A DNA stretch of 64,000 nt from Prostheceraeus crozeri (lineage: Eukaryota; Platyhelminthes; Polycladida; Euryleptidae). Shown here piece by piece: positions 1 to 37,082 of the stretch (positions are counted from its first letter, which is position 1; every line of letters starts with the position of its first letter). Made by a program: the position numbers and the translations under genes. A model generated the notes under the pieces. The model saw nothing but the letters and a program-made list of their open reading frames with translations. It was not told where the DNA came from and did no database searches. Location of the stretch: assembly GCA_907163375.1 (NCBI GenBank), contig CAJQUW010002020.1:40961-104960 (forward strand), given 5' to 3'.

Positions 1-371
1 ATAACCATTGTTTTAACGGGCTGCCGTCTAAACTGGATTTACACCAAGAATGATTTTATTATCTGAAAAAAGGAAATTTCCGGCTATCATAACATGTAAA
101 AGTCATTTTTGTGCGATGACTAGTCGAAGAACGCTTTCAAATTGTTGAGAGGTAATTTTTTGAGTTCAGCTCTTAGCATAGTAAATTTTTATGCGAATTA
201 GAAGATGTAGAAGTAATCATTTCCAACGCTATGTCAACATTTATCATTAGCATCCATCAGCGTTTGTACAGAATATGTTCAGCTTATATGGCCGGTGCAA
301 CGATCAAGCTTATCGACAATTATGTCAATACTACGACATTGATGTTAATCAACAATAAAGTTTGCATTTGA
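1..371 (+). repeat. Direct repeat, copy 1 (371 bp, may start before the window)
   Basis: Bases 1-371 recur at 2357-2727 with only about two differences seen (an A/G near 306 and a T/C near 361). It could be a short mobile repeat, a solo or paired terminal repeat, or a segment of a larger duplication; no coding capacity is seen. Confidence 0.85.
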
Positions 372-1776
372 TATGCATATGACCCTAAATTTTGATTTAT
401 CTCCCAAAAAACTTCACATACTTATCTGCATGTGTGCTTTCCATTTAGATACAACAAATCCTGCAGATTGAATTAGAGACTTACTTTAAGAAGCAGAGAA
501 ATTGCATGTATAGTTGATGTGTAAGCGCTCTCTTCCTGGCGTGGAACAAGAGTTCAGTTGCATTTCCATAATTTGAAATACATAATCAAATAGAATCTAA
601 AACATTTAAATACTTTTTCCAATATTTGTATTTTTTACTTTTAAAAGTGTTTAAATATGCATTTTTGAATTTCATAAATATAAATACTGTCTTTGTATTA
701 ATGCATTTGTGACATTTTGAAGTAAAAGATATTTGCATTTGATCTTGGAAGAATGTAATACATACATTTGTTTTCAACTTGATCGCTGCTGATCAGGTCA
801 AGCCTGAATATGGTGAGCGACTATTCTCTTCAACTTGTTGTTTACGACGATTTCGAAAGTGACAATGACTCAGTTAAATCAATGCAGAATTCATACAGCA
901 ATACAGTGATGTTATACCTTTTTGCATTCTATTATTGAATATGTGAATTCAATTTCTTTCAACTTTTTCCTATCCAAATGCTTGTGTCTACGTTATGGCA
1001 AATTCATAGATTTTCGTACATTCATTTTTGTCACACTAATTTCCAATTTCTGATGAATAGAAAATGGCTGTGTTGTGCAAAGGCAATGTATTCGAACATG
1101 TGAACTTTCATCACTAAAAGTAGGATAACAACCTATGAGACAAGGAAAGTTCAGTGAAAAATGTCAGATTCGGCAAAGCATCTGTTTGTGTAGTTAAGTG
1201 CGTGTTGAAACCACTTCCGAACCTTATGAGATGTTATAACGTTGATGCTCTGTTGCATGAGCGATTTCAAATGTCCATTGTGTGTCTGTGGAGTGGTTTC
1301 CCAGCGTCTTCTGCCATTTGATGGTTATTCATCTGTTTTTGGACATCAGGATTTGTAAGATTCCTCTTGACAGCGGATTTCAGTGCTGAGTTCGCGTATT
1401 CTGTGACATTTAGGAAGGGACTATATCGTGGTAGACGTCGGATGCTTGGGGTATCATATCGATTAGCTTCAGAATGTGATGGTGCTTTTTTATTAGAAGG
1501 ACAAATTCTTCTTCAAAGAGAAGTTCGCTGATTGAATGGTGGACTTCTCTTCTACGTATCTAAGACACCCTAAAGTAATGCAACTTATAAACTCAAAAGC
1601 AGTGTGTGAAATGTGGCCCTATCTTGCAAAAGGCTCCTTTGATATGCAAAACATTGCAACTATAATTATGTGAAAGGATTTAGCTCTCATTTAATCGGGT
1701 ATGTGATTTTTCTGGTTTTTGCCGGATTTAGATCTTTTTAATCGACGAATGTCGATGAGAAAAAATGCGGGGTAGG
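372..1776. other. No gene recognised
   Basis: AT-rich single-copy-looking sequence. The only open frames are short and without a known match. Confidence 0.5.
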
Positions 1777-2000
1777 GGGATGGTCTCACTGTGATAGACC
1801 CTCCTCAGATTTTTCAGGAGGACAGAAAGGAGATGAAAAAGGCCCCCACTTGGAAGGCCGTAGAAGAGTGCCCTTCTCCGACAAGCATTCGGAGAGTAAA
1901 GGCCCACACATAGAAAGTCATGTAGAAGGGCCTCATGAATAGAAAGTCGTAGAGAAGGGCCCGTCAGACGGAAAGTCGTAAAGGAGGGGTACTGTGCGAC

Positions 2001-4179
2001 TAGGGCTGGCAAAACTCCGAAGTTTATTTTTTGCTTCGGAGGAAATAAAAAAATCAAATACTTAGCGAAGTTTATCGGTCATGAACTGTTCGAAGTTTAT
2101 TTCGCCGCTTATTCTAGATGACATGTAACCTAGAAACAGTCAATATTGGGCATAATTTTTCGAATATACTGTTGGCCGTAAAACATGGCCGCATATTTTC
2201 GAACTCTTTTCTTTCTTGAATTTAGAGACACATCCTGTTCGATCACAGTCACGAAATCTTGACTGCCTTTCGGCAATACCCCAAAATAGTTATTTCAGAC
2301 TTCACTTCTAAAAAAAAAATGTTTCTTGGAATTGGTGGGTCTAAATTAGTGAAAACATAACCATTGTTTTAACGGGCTGCCGTCTAAACTGGATTTACAC
2401 CAAGAATGATTTTATTATCTGAAAAAAGGAAATTTCCGGCTATCATAACATGTAAAAGTCATTTTTGTGCGATGACTAGTCGAAGAACGCTTTCAAATTG
2501 TTGAGAGGTAATTTTTTGAGTTCAGCTCTTAGCATAGTAAATTTTTATGCGAATTAGAAGATGTAGAAGTAATCATTTCCAACGCTATGTCAACATTTAT
2601 CATTAGCATCCATCAGCGTTTGTACAGAATATGTTCAGCTTATATGGCCGGTGCAACGATCGAGCTTATCGACAATTATGTCAATACTACGACATTGATG
2701 TTAATCAACAATAAAGCTTGCATTTGAGAACAACATCCACGCTTTAAAAGTCATCGTTATCCTCATGATTCCCCTCAACCGTTGCCCATATTCCTGCACC
2801 AATTCTGTTCCCAATCCCATCTCGCCACCGAAGCAGAAGTGCACCATGTCAACACTTGTTTGTTCGCTTCATTTTTTTAATTATACTGGATGAATTTGCG
2901 CATCATTAACCACAGTCTACTTCGACTTCCATGTACATGTAGATGAGATTTCAGATTTATTACTCTCTACTACTTTTTGTCTCTACTATATTTGGTCTTT
3001 GAATCAACGATTGCGATTGCTGGTAGAATAAATGGATTACAAGCAATAGCATTCTTAACATTTTGAGGTTTCCTAATTTATTTAACCTTCAAACATCATA
3101 TTTCGTTTGAATAGCCCTAATCAATTACATGAAATACTTATATACGACCTACTTTTCCAGTCAAAATGTTTCTTGCAATTTTTAGCATACATGTACATTG
3201 ATAAGATGAGATCGCATCCAATTTAATGAGATTAATTTATTTATCAGAATGATTATTATGCAGAGACTTAAGGATCTAATTCAAGTAGAAAGTTCCTTTT
3301 ACATAGCGTACTTTGTAGACTATCACTTTTATGCTAATAAGTCATAACATACTTAGCTGACCAGATACTTACTACTAACCAGATTTTCAAAACAACAGGC
3401 TGCCTGACAATACACCATTTTTAGATGTATAATAATAATAATAATAATAATAGACGTGTATATTTTGCTGTGAAGCCTCAATAATGGTAATCGTGAGGCA
3501 TGACAAGCGGCTACAAATTGACAAAAATATTACATCACAGTATGAAAAAAATTGAAGTTAAAGTTAATTAAAGTATATCTATGCATAGGTTGTAATTATT
3601 GGCCTATATAGGCCTATAACTATATATATGACTGAAACACATTCTAGAAAGTAAACGCTACATATTTAAGTTAAAATTATTCAAAATAGTCATCTGTTAC
3701 TGTAAGTCACGTGTTGACAGCAACTCTTAAGCTGAGAATTACGAGCATTGTGGGTTCTCAATTAATAAATCACCGATCGGTAATTAACAGGCTGACTATT
3801 AATTTTTACTTAGCGCATTTAAATCGTATAAAACTCAATTCCGTCTCCCAATTGAATATCATCAGTTACAACCTGAAAACTTTGCTCCTTCTGGTCTGTT
3901 GCCGTACCCCATCCCTCTTAGAGGGTGACGGAATATGCTTCTGTCTTGATTTGATTGGCTCGTGAAGAAAAATCTGTTAGTCTACTGATGAACACATATT
4001 TATCACAGACTTTAAAGTAGAATAAAGTCTCAAATGATAAATTAGAGTAATGATAAATGATAAATAAGCAGAACTTCGATTGCAGAAGAAAAACGACTTT
4101 TCGCTCGAAAAAAATAAACTCCGATAGACTTCGGAGGAATTAAAAAATAAACTTCACGAAATATTTCGTGCCAACCCTA
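2001..4179. mobile_element. hAT-type non-autonomous DNA transposon, 2.18 kb
   Basis: Ends are TAGGGCTGGCA at left and its inverted partner TGCCAACCCTA at right; both lead into related GAAGTTTATTTTTT tracts. Flanks tgtgcgac (1993-2000) and tgtccgac (4180-4187) form an 8-bp target duplication with one mismatch, as hAT elements make. No transposase is seen; the 84-codon frame at 3711 has no match. It contains the second 371-bp repeat and an (AAT)n tract at 3430-3452. Confidence 0.75.
2357..2727 (+). repeat. Direct repeat, copy 2, inside the hAT-type element
   Basis: Nearly identical to bases 1-371. It sits inside the element at 2001-4179, while copy 1 lies outside it, so it was probably an independent insertion. 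The right edge is shared through GCATTTGA; the flanks then diverge. Confidence 0.85.
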
Positions 4180-4410
4180 TGTCCGACAGACATTCGCAGG
4201 GAAAGGGGTTAAGGGGCTCCTAATATAAGAGTCAGCAAAAGGATGTCTCCTCAGATAGGGGGAGGAAGAGCAGGGGACCCTCAGATGGAAAGAGGAAGAA
4301 AAGGGATACTCAGCTGGAAAGTCATAGATAAGAGAGAACGGGTATCAGATAAAGTCACAGAGAAGGGGCCCTCGGATGGAAAGTCATAGAGAAGGGGTTC
4401 CTTGCGACAG

Positions 4411-4996
4411 TAAATTTTTTGTGAGCAAGATTTAAAAAATCATGGAGTGCAAAATTGTCGTCGAAAGATGCTTTGTCAACCTTCTGAATACCTTGTCTCC
4501 TGATTTAGTCTAGGGGACTGAACCTCCAAACTTTTATATGAAAAACATGCAATATACAACATTAACACATACATGAAAATGCTGGGTAGGAGACTTGCAG
4601 CAAGCTGTAGTTATAATCAGGAGCTCCGACTGCGATGTGCTATTTAGAGGACTCCTTTGATCGATTTTTCTATTTAAATTGGTTTGCGTGATTTCATGAT
4701 CTTCGCGCTGCTTTTTCTTATTTTGCGATGGCTACTTCTCCTACACTTGAAGAGTAAGAAGAATGGACATCATTAACAAAATAATTCATAGTAGGGCTAA
4801 TGCATTTTAATATGAATGTGGCTGCTGTCATCCAGCGTTATGAGACAATGTAGCGAATTTAAAATAACAAGAGGAATAGAACTGCAAACATAAGTGTTCG
4901 TTAGTCCTTTATAATCTTTATGCATAGCTATGTATTGCATGCTTCTTGATAGATTCTTACGTACAGTGTATGTTAATTTTATATTTCTTTTTTCAG
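4411..4996. other. Upstream region of SRM, no gene recognised
   Basis: AT-rich. It should hold the 3' part of a 5' UTR intron if the UTR is cis-spliced. No promoter motif can be named with confidence. Confidence 0.4.
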
Positions 4997-5021
4997 CTAA
5001 TCAGATATCATATCTATAATA

Positions 5022-29827
<24,806 letters not shown>

Positions 29828-31209
29828 CTTCTATCGAAATCAGTGTATCTTAGAATATAGGATACATTTCTTTGATCATTAATTGTTTTTCCTGACTTAG
29901 CAACAAGTTATTTTCGTTTTTAAGAAGTCAAATGAATTCGATGAGCCATAGCTTTGATTTGTGCATGGTCCTCACATAAGTTTTTACTGATCTGTTTTAA
30001 TAGACATGTAAATTCATGGAAGTAAATACACATATCGTCGGTTCTTTCACAAAGTGACATATTTCGTTATAAGGGTCTGCAAGTCGGTCAGTCTGCATCA
30101 AAATTTGCGCTTCGATGATTCGTCTTCATTTGTAACAAATAAAGGTAATTATCAGAGCGCAAGTTTTGATAGATGACTGTTTATGGAGTGAGAGGTTTAA
30201 AGATTTTGTACTTTTCAATTATTATGACGGTTGTCCTCTTCGGTATAGAATACCCGGCGCAATAGTCATGCGACATTTTGAAAAACTATTGGTAGCATGC
30301 AATTTTTCTTTCGTGACTTTTAATCAATATATGAGTTAAGAAAATTGTAAAAATCTTAAACCATTGTACGCAATAATTGCAATTTTAGGCATTTAAAGAC
30401 GCAACAGGTATGCCATTCCCGACTGACTTCATTCTGCTGATCTTTAATTCTATTGTCGTTGTTTTCGAGCATGCTTTATTTTATTGTGCATGACGTGTCC
30501 ATGGAATAGGCCTAAGCCTACTTGAAATAGTACAAAACGAAATGTTGAGTCAGACCAAATAAATATTATAATTTATGTGAAAATAAATATGTTTTATAAA
30601 TAAATAATAAAAATGCAAAAATTATGATATCAGTTGATCTGTAATTCATCGCTAAAAAAGATGAGAACTGTATTTGATCCGTAGGCTCGGCTAGTTGCTG
30701 AAGCTGACTGCAGCCAATCAGGGCAGAAAGATATATGCATGTCAACTTTATGCATAATCCACTGACAGAGCGCGGAAGCAGTCACGTATGTCTCACGTCT
30801 AAGCGCTAACAGCTTTCCATCAAGCGTCAATGCAATGGGCTACACAAATGTAGTTGCTCAGGAATTCTCTTAAAGTGATTTAATTTGTGCACAGTGTTTC
30901 AACAAATACAAATTCTCGATAAACCAACGGTCGCAATTGCACAACGTAAGGTACCTGCCTATTTCAAAAAATCAATGACTAAAAATTATGATTGTAGGCC
31001 TACATGTTTAAATTGATTATTGTATAAGAAGCTAAACTTGTCACAAGTTAACGCCGGATGACGAGTTAACTATGCGCGACATGCAAGTAACTCGTCATAC
31101 TACGAAATACAGCTTTATCAGTTCTGCGCATTTCTTTTATCACTTAATTGTAGATGAAACAATATTTTTTGTCATTCTACATAACTCTAGCAGCACAAAG
31201 ATTGGCAGC
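29828..31209. other. 3' side of SRM, nothing further recognised
   Basis: AATAAA occurs at 30558-30563 and could serve the SRM transcript. No other gene is seen. Confidence 0.4.
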
Positions 31210-31378
31210 TATCCCCATCAACAATGTGACGTAACGTTACGTTTCGGAAACGTTCCATATAAGTTTCAGGAAACGTCTCCGATACGTAACGCTTGCACAT
31301 TATGTTTACGTAACGGAACGTTTCAAAAAAACGTTTCAAAACGTTTCCATGAAACTTTGTTAAAATGTTACAGGGATA
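31210..31378. mobile_element. Small MITE with AACGTTTC-rich inverted ends
   Basis: The left end TATCCCCATCAACAATG and the inverted right end TATCCCTGTAACATTTT lead into matching GTTTC-GGAAACGTT tracts. Length about 169 bp. No target duplication could be fixed. Related words recur near 37040-37082. Confidence 0.5.
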
Positions 31379-31529
31379 CATTTTTGATAAATTATTGGAA
31401 GCAATTCAAGTTCGATAACATAAAATGTTCGCCGCTCACGTCTGTGTAACAATAACAGCAGTCTTAGATGCGAGTTCTAAAATTGACAGCATCATGGACT
31501 GTGTCGCAGTTGAAACAGACATTGATGAA

Positions 31530-31790
31530 AAATTAAATGACTTACCATGTCTTCAGCCTCCATCTAATAACAGAAAACTTGAACACATCAGCCCGTTACA
31601 TGACTTCATTGAGATCTTTGTGTTTCCTGCAATTGATCGATAAGCAGGTGATGTAATATCGCTTATCAAAACAGAATACATGGAAACATTAAATGACTTA
31701 CTAGTCCAGCCTCCATCTAATAACAGAAAACTTGAACACATCAGCCCGTTATATGATTTCATTGAGATGCAATTGATCGAGAAGATGTTA
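31530..31790. repeat. Two-copy tandem repeat, period about 155
   Basis: AATTAAATGACTTAC, CAGCCTCCATCTAATAACAG and AACACATCAGCCCGTTA recur from 31531 and again from 31687. Both copies are open in the + strand (72 and 65 codons), so a decayed coding repeat is possible; no family is recognised. Confidence 0.7.
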
Positions 31791-33510
31791 ATAGATGTAA
31801 TTCAAATTTATATTAAGCCAATGCGACTAAGGTCTAGTATGGATGGAAATACCCAAACCAATGACAATATTAAATAGATGGAATACAATAAAAGAAAAAA
31901 CAGAGTTGTCGTACAAAAGTGCTAACCAGCTCCAGTCCACTCACCACTCAGTACAATCGATGGTAAAAGATAAAGTGATATAAAAATTATCCTCTTACCA
32001 GCTATTAAACTGCCAAGCCTTACGAACTTGGAATGGGGTTTAAGGACTTGGAATGCGGTTCGGAGACAGTGACAAAAATATGCAAGAAATCACTCACCTC
32101 TCAGAAAAAAGCCAGGCCTACACAGTGATCAAAAGATTCTCCCTTGCCATATGGACGGACTCGATGAATTGATTTGATTAAATCCATTCATATTTTCAGT
32201 TTTGATTGTTGTAGGACAGCGATTCTTTCTCTGAAATACACAATAAAGATTTTGTTTTATAAGCAAAAACCATAAGTTTGCAAAACATCTTTCGAATGAC
32301 ACAATTCGTTAACATTCACAGAGTATTTCAGAAAGTCTTTTTCTTAGATAATGAAACAGAGTTTTAAAAAGATGATGGGACAATTCATAGATACATGGAT
32401 TTGCACTCAATTTGCATGAGGACTTAACATGGCACAATTAATCCACATCCGACTGGTTCAAATTACACTCATGTAGCACTTTGGAGGAAATAAAAAATAG
32501 ATTTTCGACAAATGGATGCACGCATAATCATAACATATTGCATGCACTAGTTCATAAACATTAAGAATTGTGTACACGTACGTATTTATAACAGTAGTCT
32601 CAGCAATAAAGTATACCCGCGACTGGCGATCGATGTCATTTACCACATAATATTCCAGGATTACAAAACATTCGGAATATGCAAGCCTCTAATTATGATA
32701 AATTATCTTGGGCGTGAGGAAGCAATCTGACTCGGATAGAATTCAAGAGTGAAGAAATTCGCAACAAATTAATTGATGTCAGATGACGCTATCGTTTTAT
32801 TGACAACAAAGTTCATTTTTCTTTTATTTTTTGTGATTTCATGAAGTTTCAAAATGTAAATCATATGATTTCGTGAAGATACGTGTATAACTAATACAGA
32901 ATTAATTCATTTAAACTTAGGCAATGAAAGGAGTATAGACATCTCACCTGTAAGCTCTGGCAATTGGTAATATTGATCCAAACACATTTTGTGGTCAGAA
33001 TGCATCAAACTATCACGAGATGACATTCAAAGCCCTGGTTTTCAGCGACGAATGTAGGAAATAGAGTCAAGTCAATAAATATGAAGTAAACCAAATCACA
33101 AAATATTTTGTAAGATGATAACGGTAAAAGCTTAGTCGGCAACTTGAAAAGACAAAATAAATGACCTGTAAATTGATTGTGGAGGTCGAATGTGGTTCGC
33201 GGAATTTGAGTTCCTCTAAATGTCCAAAGAAAAGATGGTGATCAAGGCGTCGTTTAAGAAAATTTGGTCTAAGTCGTAGACGTTTCACTAAAATCGTAAT
33301 GCTAGACAAATGAATCACGTTCGATGCGCGGAGTAGCCAGGAATGAAATGAAGACCGTTTGCACGTTTCCCTTCTCGCTGTCACGTGATTATCGATAGTG
33401 ACGCGTCGATTTGAAGGTCAGTCGCTCAGGCGGGAGTGGGGAAATAATCTGTGCGCAGTTCTCCTCTATTCGGAAATGAAATGCGATGGGTACACTATGA
33501 CCGCTTTATC
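31791..33510. other. Nothing recognised
   Basis: AT-rich, with only short open frames on both strands and no supported element ends. Confidence 0.4.
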
Positions 33511-33819
33511 TTAAAGACCCAGTCCGCCCAAATTTACCTAACGTTTCTTCACGCAATCATGTTAATTCCCTATGTGGTGAATCTGTCTACATGCTCTGAC
33601 AAACGATTGTACCGTGGATCAGCTTGCAATCGCTGTTTTTTTCTCGAGTGATGACGTCACTAGTGGAATCACCCGCCGGCTGCCGTGAAAGTCTCTACAA
33701 CAGCGACAACGCTGCATGGAGTAAACAAACATCGACTGCTTTGCTCGCTCTGCATCAAAGTGAAATCTCTCTTCTCGTTTGTTAGCAAAGCTGCTTGGTC
33801 ATCATCCTAAGTGTGAAAC

Positions 33820-33924
33820 ATGCCTCAGTCCTGTGCAGTTTTTGGGTGCAACACAAACAAGAAAATTCACCCAAATTTGAGTTTCTTTTCAATACCCGAA
33901 AAATACTCTGACATCCGAAGATAG
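33820..33924 (+). pseudogene. THAP-domain start of a Kolobok transposase
   Basis: From ATG at 33820 it reads MPQSCAVFGCNTNKK and then LSFFSIPEK, with the C-x4-C pair and F-x-x-P of THAP DNA-binding domains. TAG at 33922 interrupts it. In the same frame after the stop comes WISVISRENF, the usual Trp and Phe region of a THAP domain; a second stop follows at about 33997. The closing Cys-x2-His is not seen. Confidence 0.7.
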
Positions 33925-35461
33925 TGGATCTCAGTGATCTCTAGAGAAAATTTCACAATAAACTCGAACACAAAAAATTTGCGAAAAATTCGCGAATAAA
34001 TCAACAGATAACCGTGACAATAGGTAATTTGCAGTAGAATCCAAATAATTCAAGATAATAATCTAACATGTGTACTACAAATCCATGTAATATAAAATAT
34101 CGCCAGAAGTCAAAGAAGGACAGGCTATCAGTACGCTAGAAAGGATGCATTTATAGAAATAAACTAAATGTGATGAACAGTTTTCACGATCATATTCGTA
34201 CTCAGCACCTCAAAATATCCTTTTCCCACTTATTTTTTAATACATTAAAAACTTTAAATCGATTTTTTTGGGTAATGTTATAAATTTATTTAATTGTTGT
34301 GCAAAGGACGTAAATATGATATTTACATCGCCGTGTCAGAATCATGAAAAGAAAACCTTTTGTATTTCTGATAGCTATAACCGCACATGATGGAATGACT
34401 AGACGATTATGACGGCCCAAACTCCTGTTGTATATCCAATGCACAAAATTACAGTAGGCTATATGTCGGTAAAGCTCTGGTGTTCGCTGATCTGCACTGG
34501 GTGCTTTTGCGAAAAAGAAGCGCGCATAGCGATGGACATGTCTAGCACTCCCTGATTCAAGCAAGTAGATTGAAAATCAGAGTTATAAGTGATATATTCA
34601 TTATAGCGTTTTTCATCAACACTATTTTGTTCAAGGCAGCAAACACTCTCTTGATGAAGGCATAACTTCACAGTTCGCACATAAACACCATGACGATGAT
34701 GTCAATAACCGCCGTTCGTCTGGACAAATCACTTGAGGATGCATGTCCTCTTCAGTCTCTTCAGTTGGATGAGCGACACCTGCTTCAGAATACTCGCCTT
34801 TTGTCTTCCTTGACACTTTACTGGGCTCAAACGCATACCCAGTTATATCTTTATCTGTAATAAACTGACAACAATTATTCATAGATTTATTAATGAGAAT
34901 GAGATCAGGCTTTCAAGTGAGTATTTTTTTCATTTTCATTTATCTATGTCCTTATTTTGCAAAAGTGTTATTCATATTCATGTTCATGCGTAATTCGACA
35001 CTAATTTTCATTTTTGAAATTATCTTGGCACTAGAATCCCTTATCTTGAAGCGAAGACGATATAATGAAGGTGAGAATATAATGTGAGCTGAGACTGATC
35101 CAAAAAATTTGTGCCACGATGTTATTCGCGAGATGCGAGTAACAATGTAGACTTAGAATTTACATGTATTTAGATGATTTTGTGATTAGGTTACTCCAAA
35201 AATCTTTTTGGACGCTCTGGCGAAAACCTCAATTTGAATGTGAAATATTGATAAAACCAGGTAACGGCAAAAGTTTATTTTTGAGTTTTGAGACCATTAT
35301 TTTTTGTCATTTATTTTCTTTTTGAGTTTGATGCTTTTAAAAAAAGATGAATAAAGTAGGATACAGGTGACAAATATATTCAATACAATTACTTTTTGCA
35401 TTTTTCAAGACACAATTCGATGGGACACAATGCACTGGACTCATATCTGGCATCAAATTAA

Positions 35462-35850
35462 TTTGATATCTGGCATCAAAAAATGCGACAAAAATTTATC
35501 ATCTTCGTCGCGTTAGTTCATTGCGCCTAATTCATTCAGTTCATCGCTAATTCGTAATTCTGACAAAATCGTAAATTATGCTGTATTAATGTAAAATATA
35601 AAACTATGGGCGTTATCATAATACTGCATCAGAAATCTAATATGTGAAATACTCAAGTGAAATATCGTAAAATTATATCATCTGGTATCAATAAATGCGA
35701 TAAACATTTATCATCTTCATCGCGTTCATTAGTTCATTGCGCCTTATACATTCAGTTCATCGCTATTCGTAGTTCTGACAAATTCGTATATGATGATGTA
35801 CTAATGTAAAATATGAAAATTTGGGCATTGTCCTGACTCTGTATTATAAA
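35462..35850. repeat. Diverged tandem duplication inside the Kolobok element
   Basis: GATATCTGGCATCAAAAAAT at 35464 and its relative near 35680 start two copies about 212 bases apart. They share TTTATCATCTTC, TAGTTCATTGCGCC and CATTCAGTTCATCGCT. Confidence 0.75.
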
Positions 35851-36639
35851 TCTACCGCACCAAAATGAAACAGGATCACGTACTTTCTTTAGAAGCTGCC
35901 ATGATCGATTGCTTGGCGATTCCGCTTGCTGTTTCAGCGTCAGCAAGGGGCGAGTCCGCGGCTGATGTCAATAGGCTGTACTGTTGTCTGCTCCTTTGAC
36001 TTCCCCGAATGACGTCACGAGAATACTTTCATCGGCTCCGTGTGTGTTAATGCATCTCGATACGAACGAATGAATATGCACACAGTTCCTTAAACATCAT
36101 TAGCTATCTAAACAGGGTAACATGAAAAATTGGGCGGACTGGGTCTTTAAAGCTGCGTAAATCATCGAAAGACAGACTCAGTCCATGCATTGAATAAGCA
36201 CAGCCGTAAAAAGACTTAGGTACTGTATGATAATATCAAAATGTTGCAATTATAATCTATTCCAAATGTAGTCGCAAAATTGTTATTCTTCTGATACCAA
36301 GCATGAATCCTATTAATATAAGAAATGCATGGGTAGAAACCAATGATGAATTTTTAAATCATATATAGACTACATATAGAACTCCATGAGCATAGTATGC
36401 TGTAAAATTTTTGCGTATTCAAATTGAGTGTAAAGCAGACTTCCGAAGTTTTTGACGTGTCCAGCAACCAAAGTCACGACAATTTAATAGATCAACATTG
36501 ATAATATATATCAAATTGTGAAGGAACGAATCGTAAATGAATTCCATATATTCCAAATTCATTATCAAATCGTATCAGATTTTTTTGAAAAGGAATTACG
36601 ACAAATTTATACGATAATTCAGGCATGCCTCATTTTAAA

Positions 36640-37082
36640 GTTAAAGTTTCGCATGAAACAAATTGAGACCAATTGAAACTTATAAAACAAACGTTTCAAT
36701 AAGTCTCAATTCGTCTCATTACGTGTCAGACAAACTAGAGTAATGAGCTTAATTTAATGTGAATCTTATCATAATATGTGGTCTTCTGATTATGAAAAAC
36801 CTCACATTAAATATCAACAAGGTGTTGGATGATGGTGAATGAAATGAAACTTATCGAGACGTGGGGGAACGAAAAAGAGACGAATAATCATTATACCTCG
36901 ATACATCAGTTAAAAGATCAATAACTAATAAATGATCATTCAATATGGTCTGATTTTACTTAGATTATACTATACCTTTCTTAAAACTCTCAACCCGACA
37001 TTTTGTGTCTGGGGAACATAATGAGACGTATTGAGACTAATTTGAAACATAACGGAAACGTTTCAATGTTGTAGGGGTATAG
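36640..37082. repeat. Block of GAGAC/GAAAC words, possible MITE end
   Basis: Words such as AATTGAGACCAATTGAAAC and ATTGAGACTAATTTGAAAC recur on both strands. The right edge, read inverted, is ACCCCTACAACATTGAAACG, similar to the left end of the element at 31210. It could be a relative of that MITE; the left boundary is not found. Confidence 0.35.

Larger units (their letters stand above)
1777..4410. repeat. Minisatellite, split by a transposon
   Basis: Degenerate units of roughly 30-36 bases built on GGAAAGTCATAGAGAAGGG occur at about 1850-2000 and again at 4188-4400, on both sides of the element at 2001-4179. Before that insertion they would have been one array. The open frame of 109 codons on the - strand across 1728-2057 is a by-product of the repeat. 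Confidence 0.7.
33515..36146 (+). mobile_element. Kolobok-type DNA transposon, non-autonomous, 2.63 kb
   Basis: Inverted ends AGACCCAGTCCGCCCAA match at both sides, and TTAA flanks each end exactly (33511-33514 and 36147-36150). A THAP-type finger is encoded near the left end. TTAA duplication plus THAP is the mark of Kolobok elements. The DDE transposase body was not found, so this copy lost it or uses another copy's enzyme. The interior has a diverged tandem repeat of about 212 bp. Confidence 0.82.

Noticed and set aside
1728-2057. 109-codon open frame on the - strand
   Set aside because: It runs through a degenerate minisatellite and across a transposon end, so it is a by-product of repeats.
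3711-3965. 84-codon frame inside the first hAT-type element as a transposase remnant
   Set aside because: No zinc finger, RNase-H-like or dimerisation motif of hAT transposases is seen.
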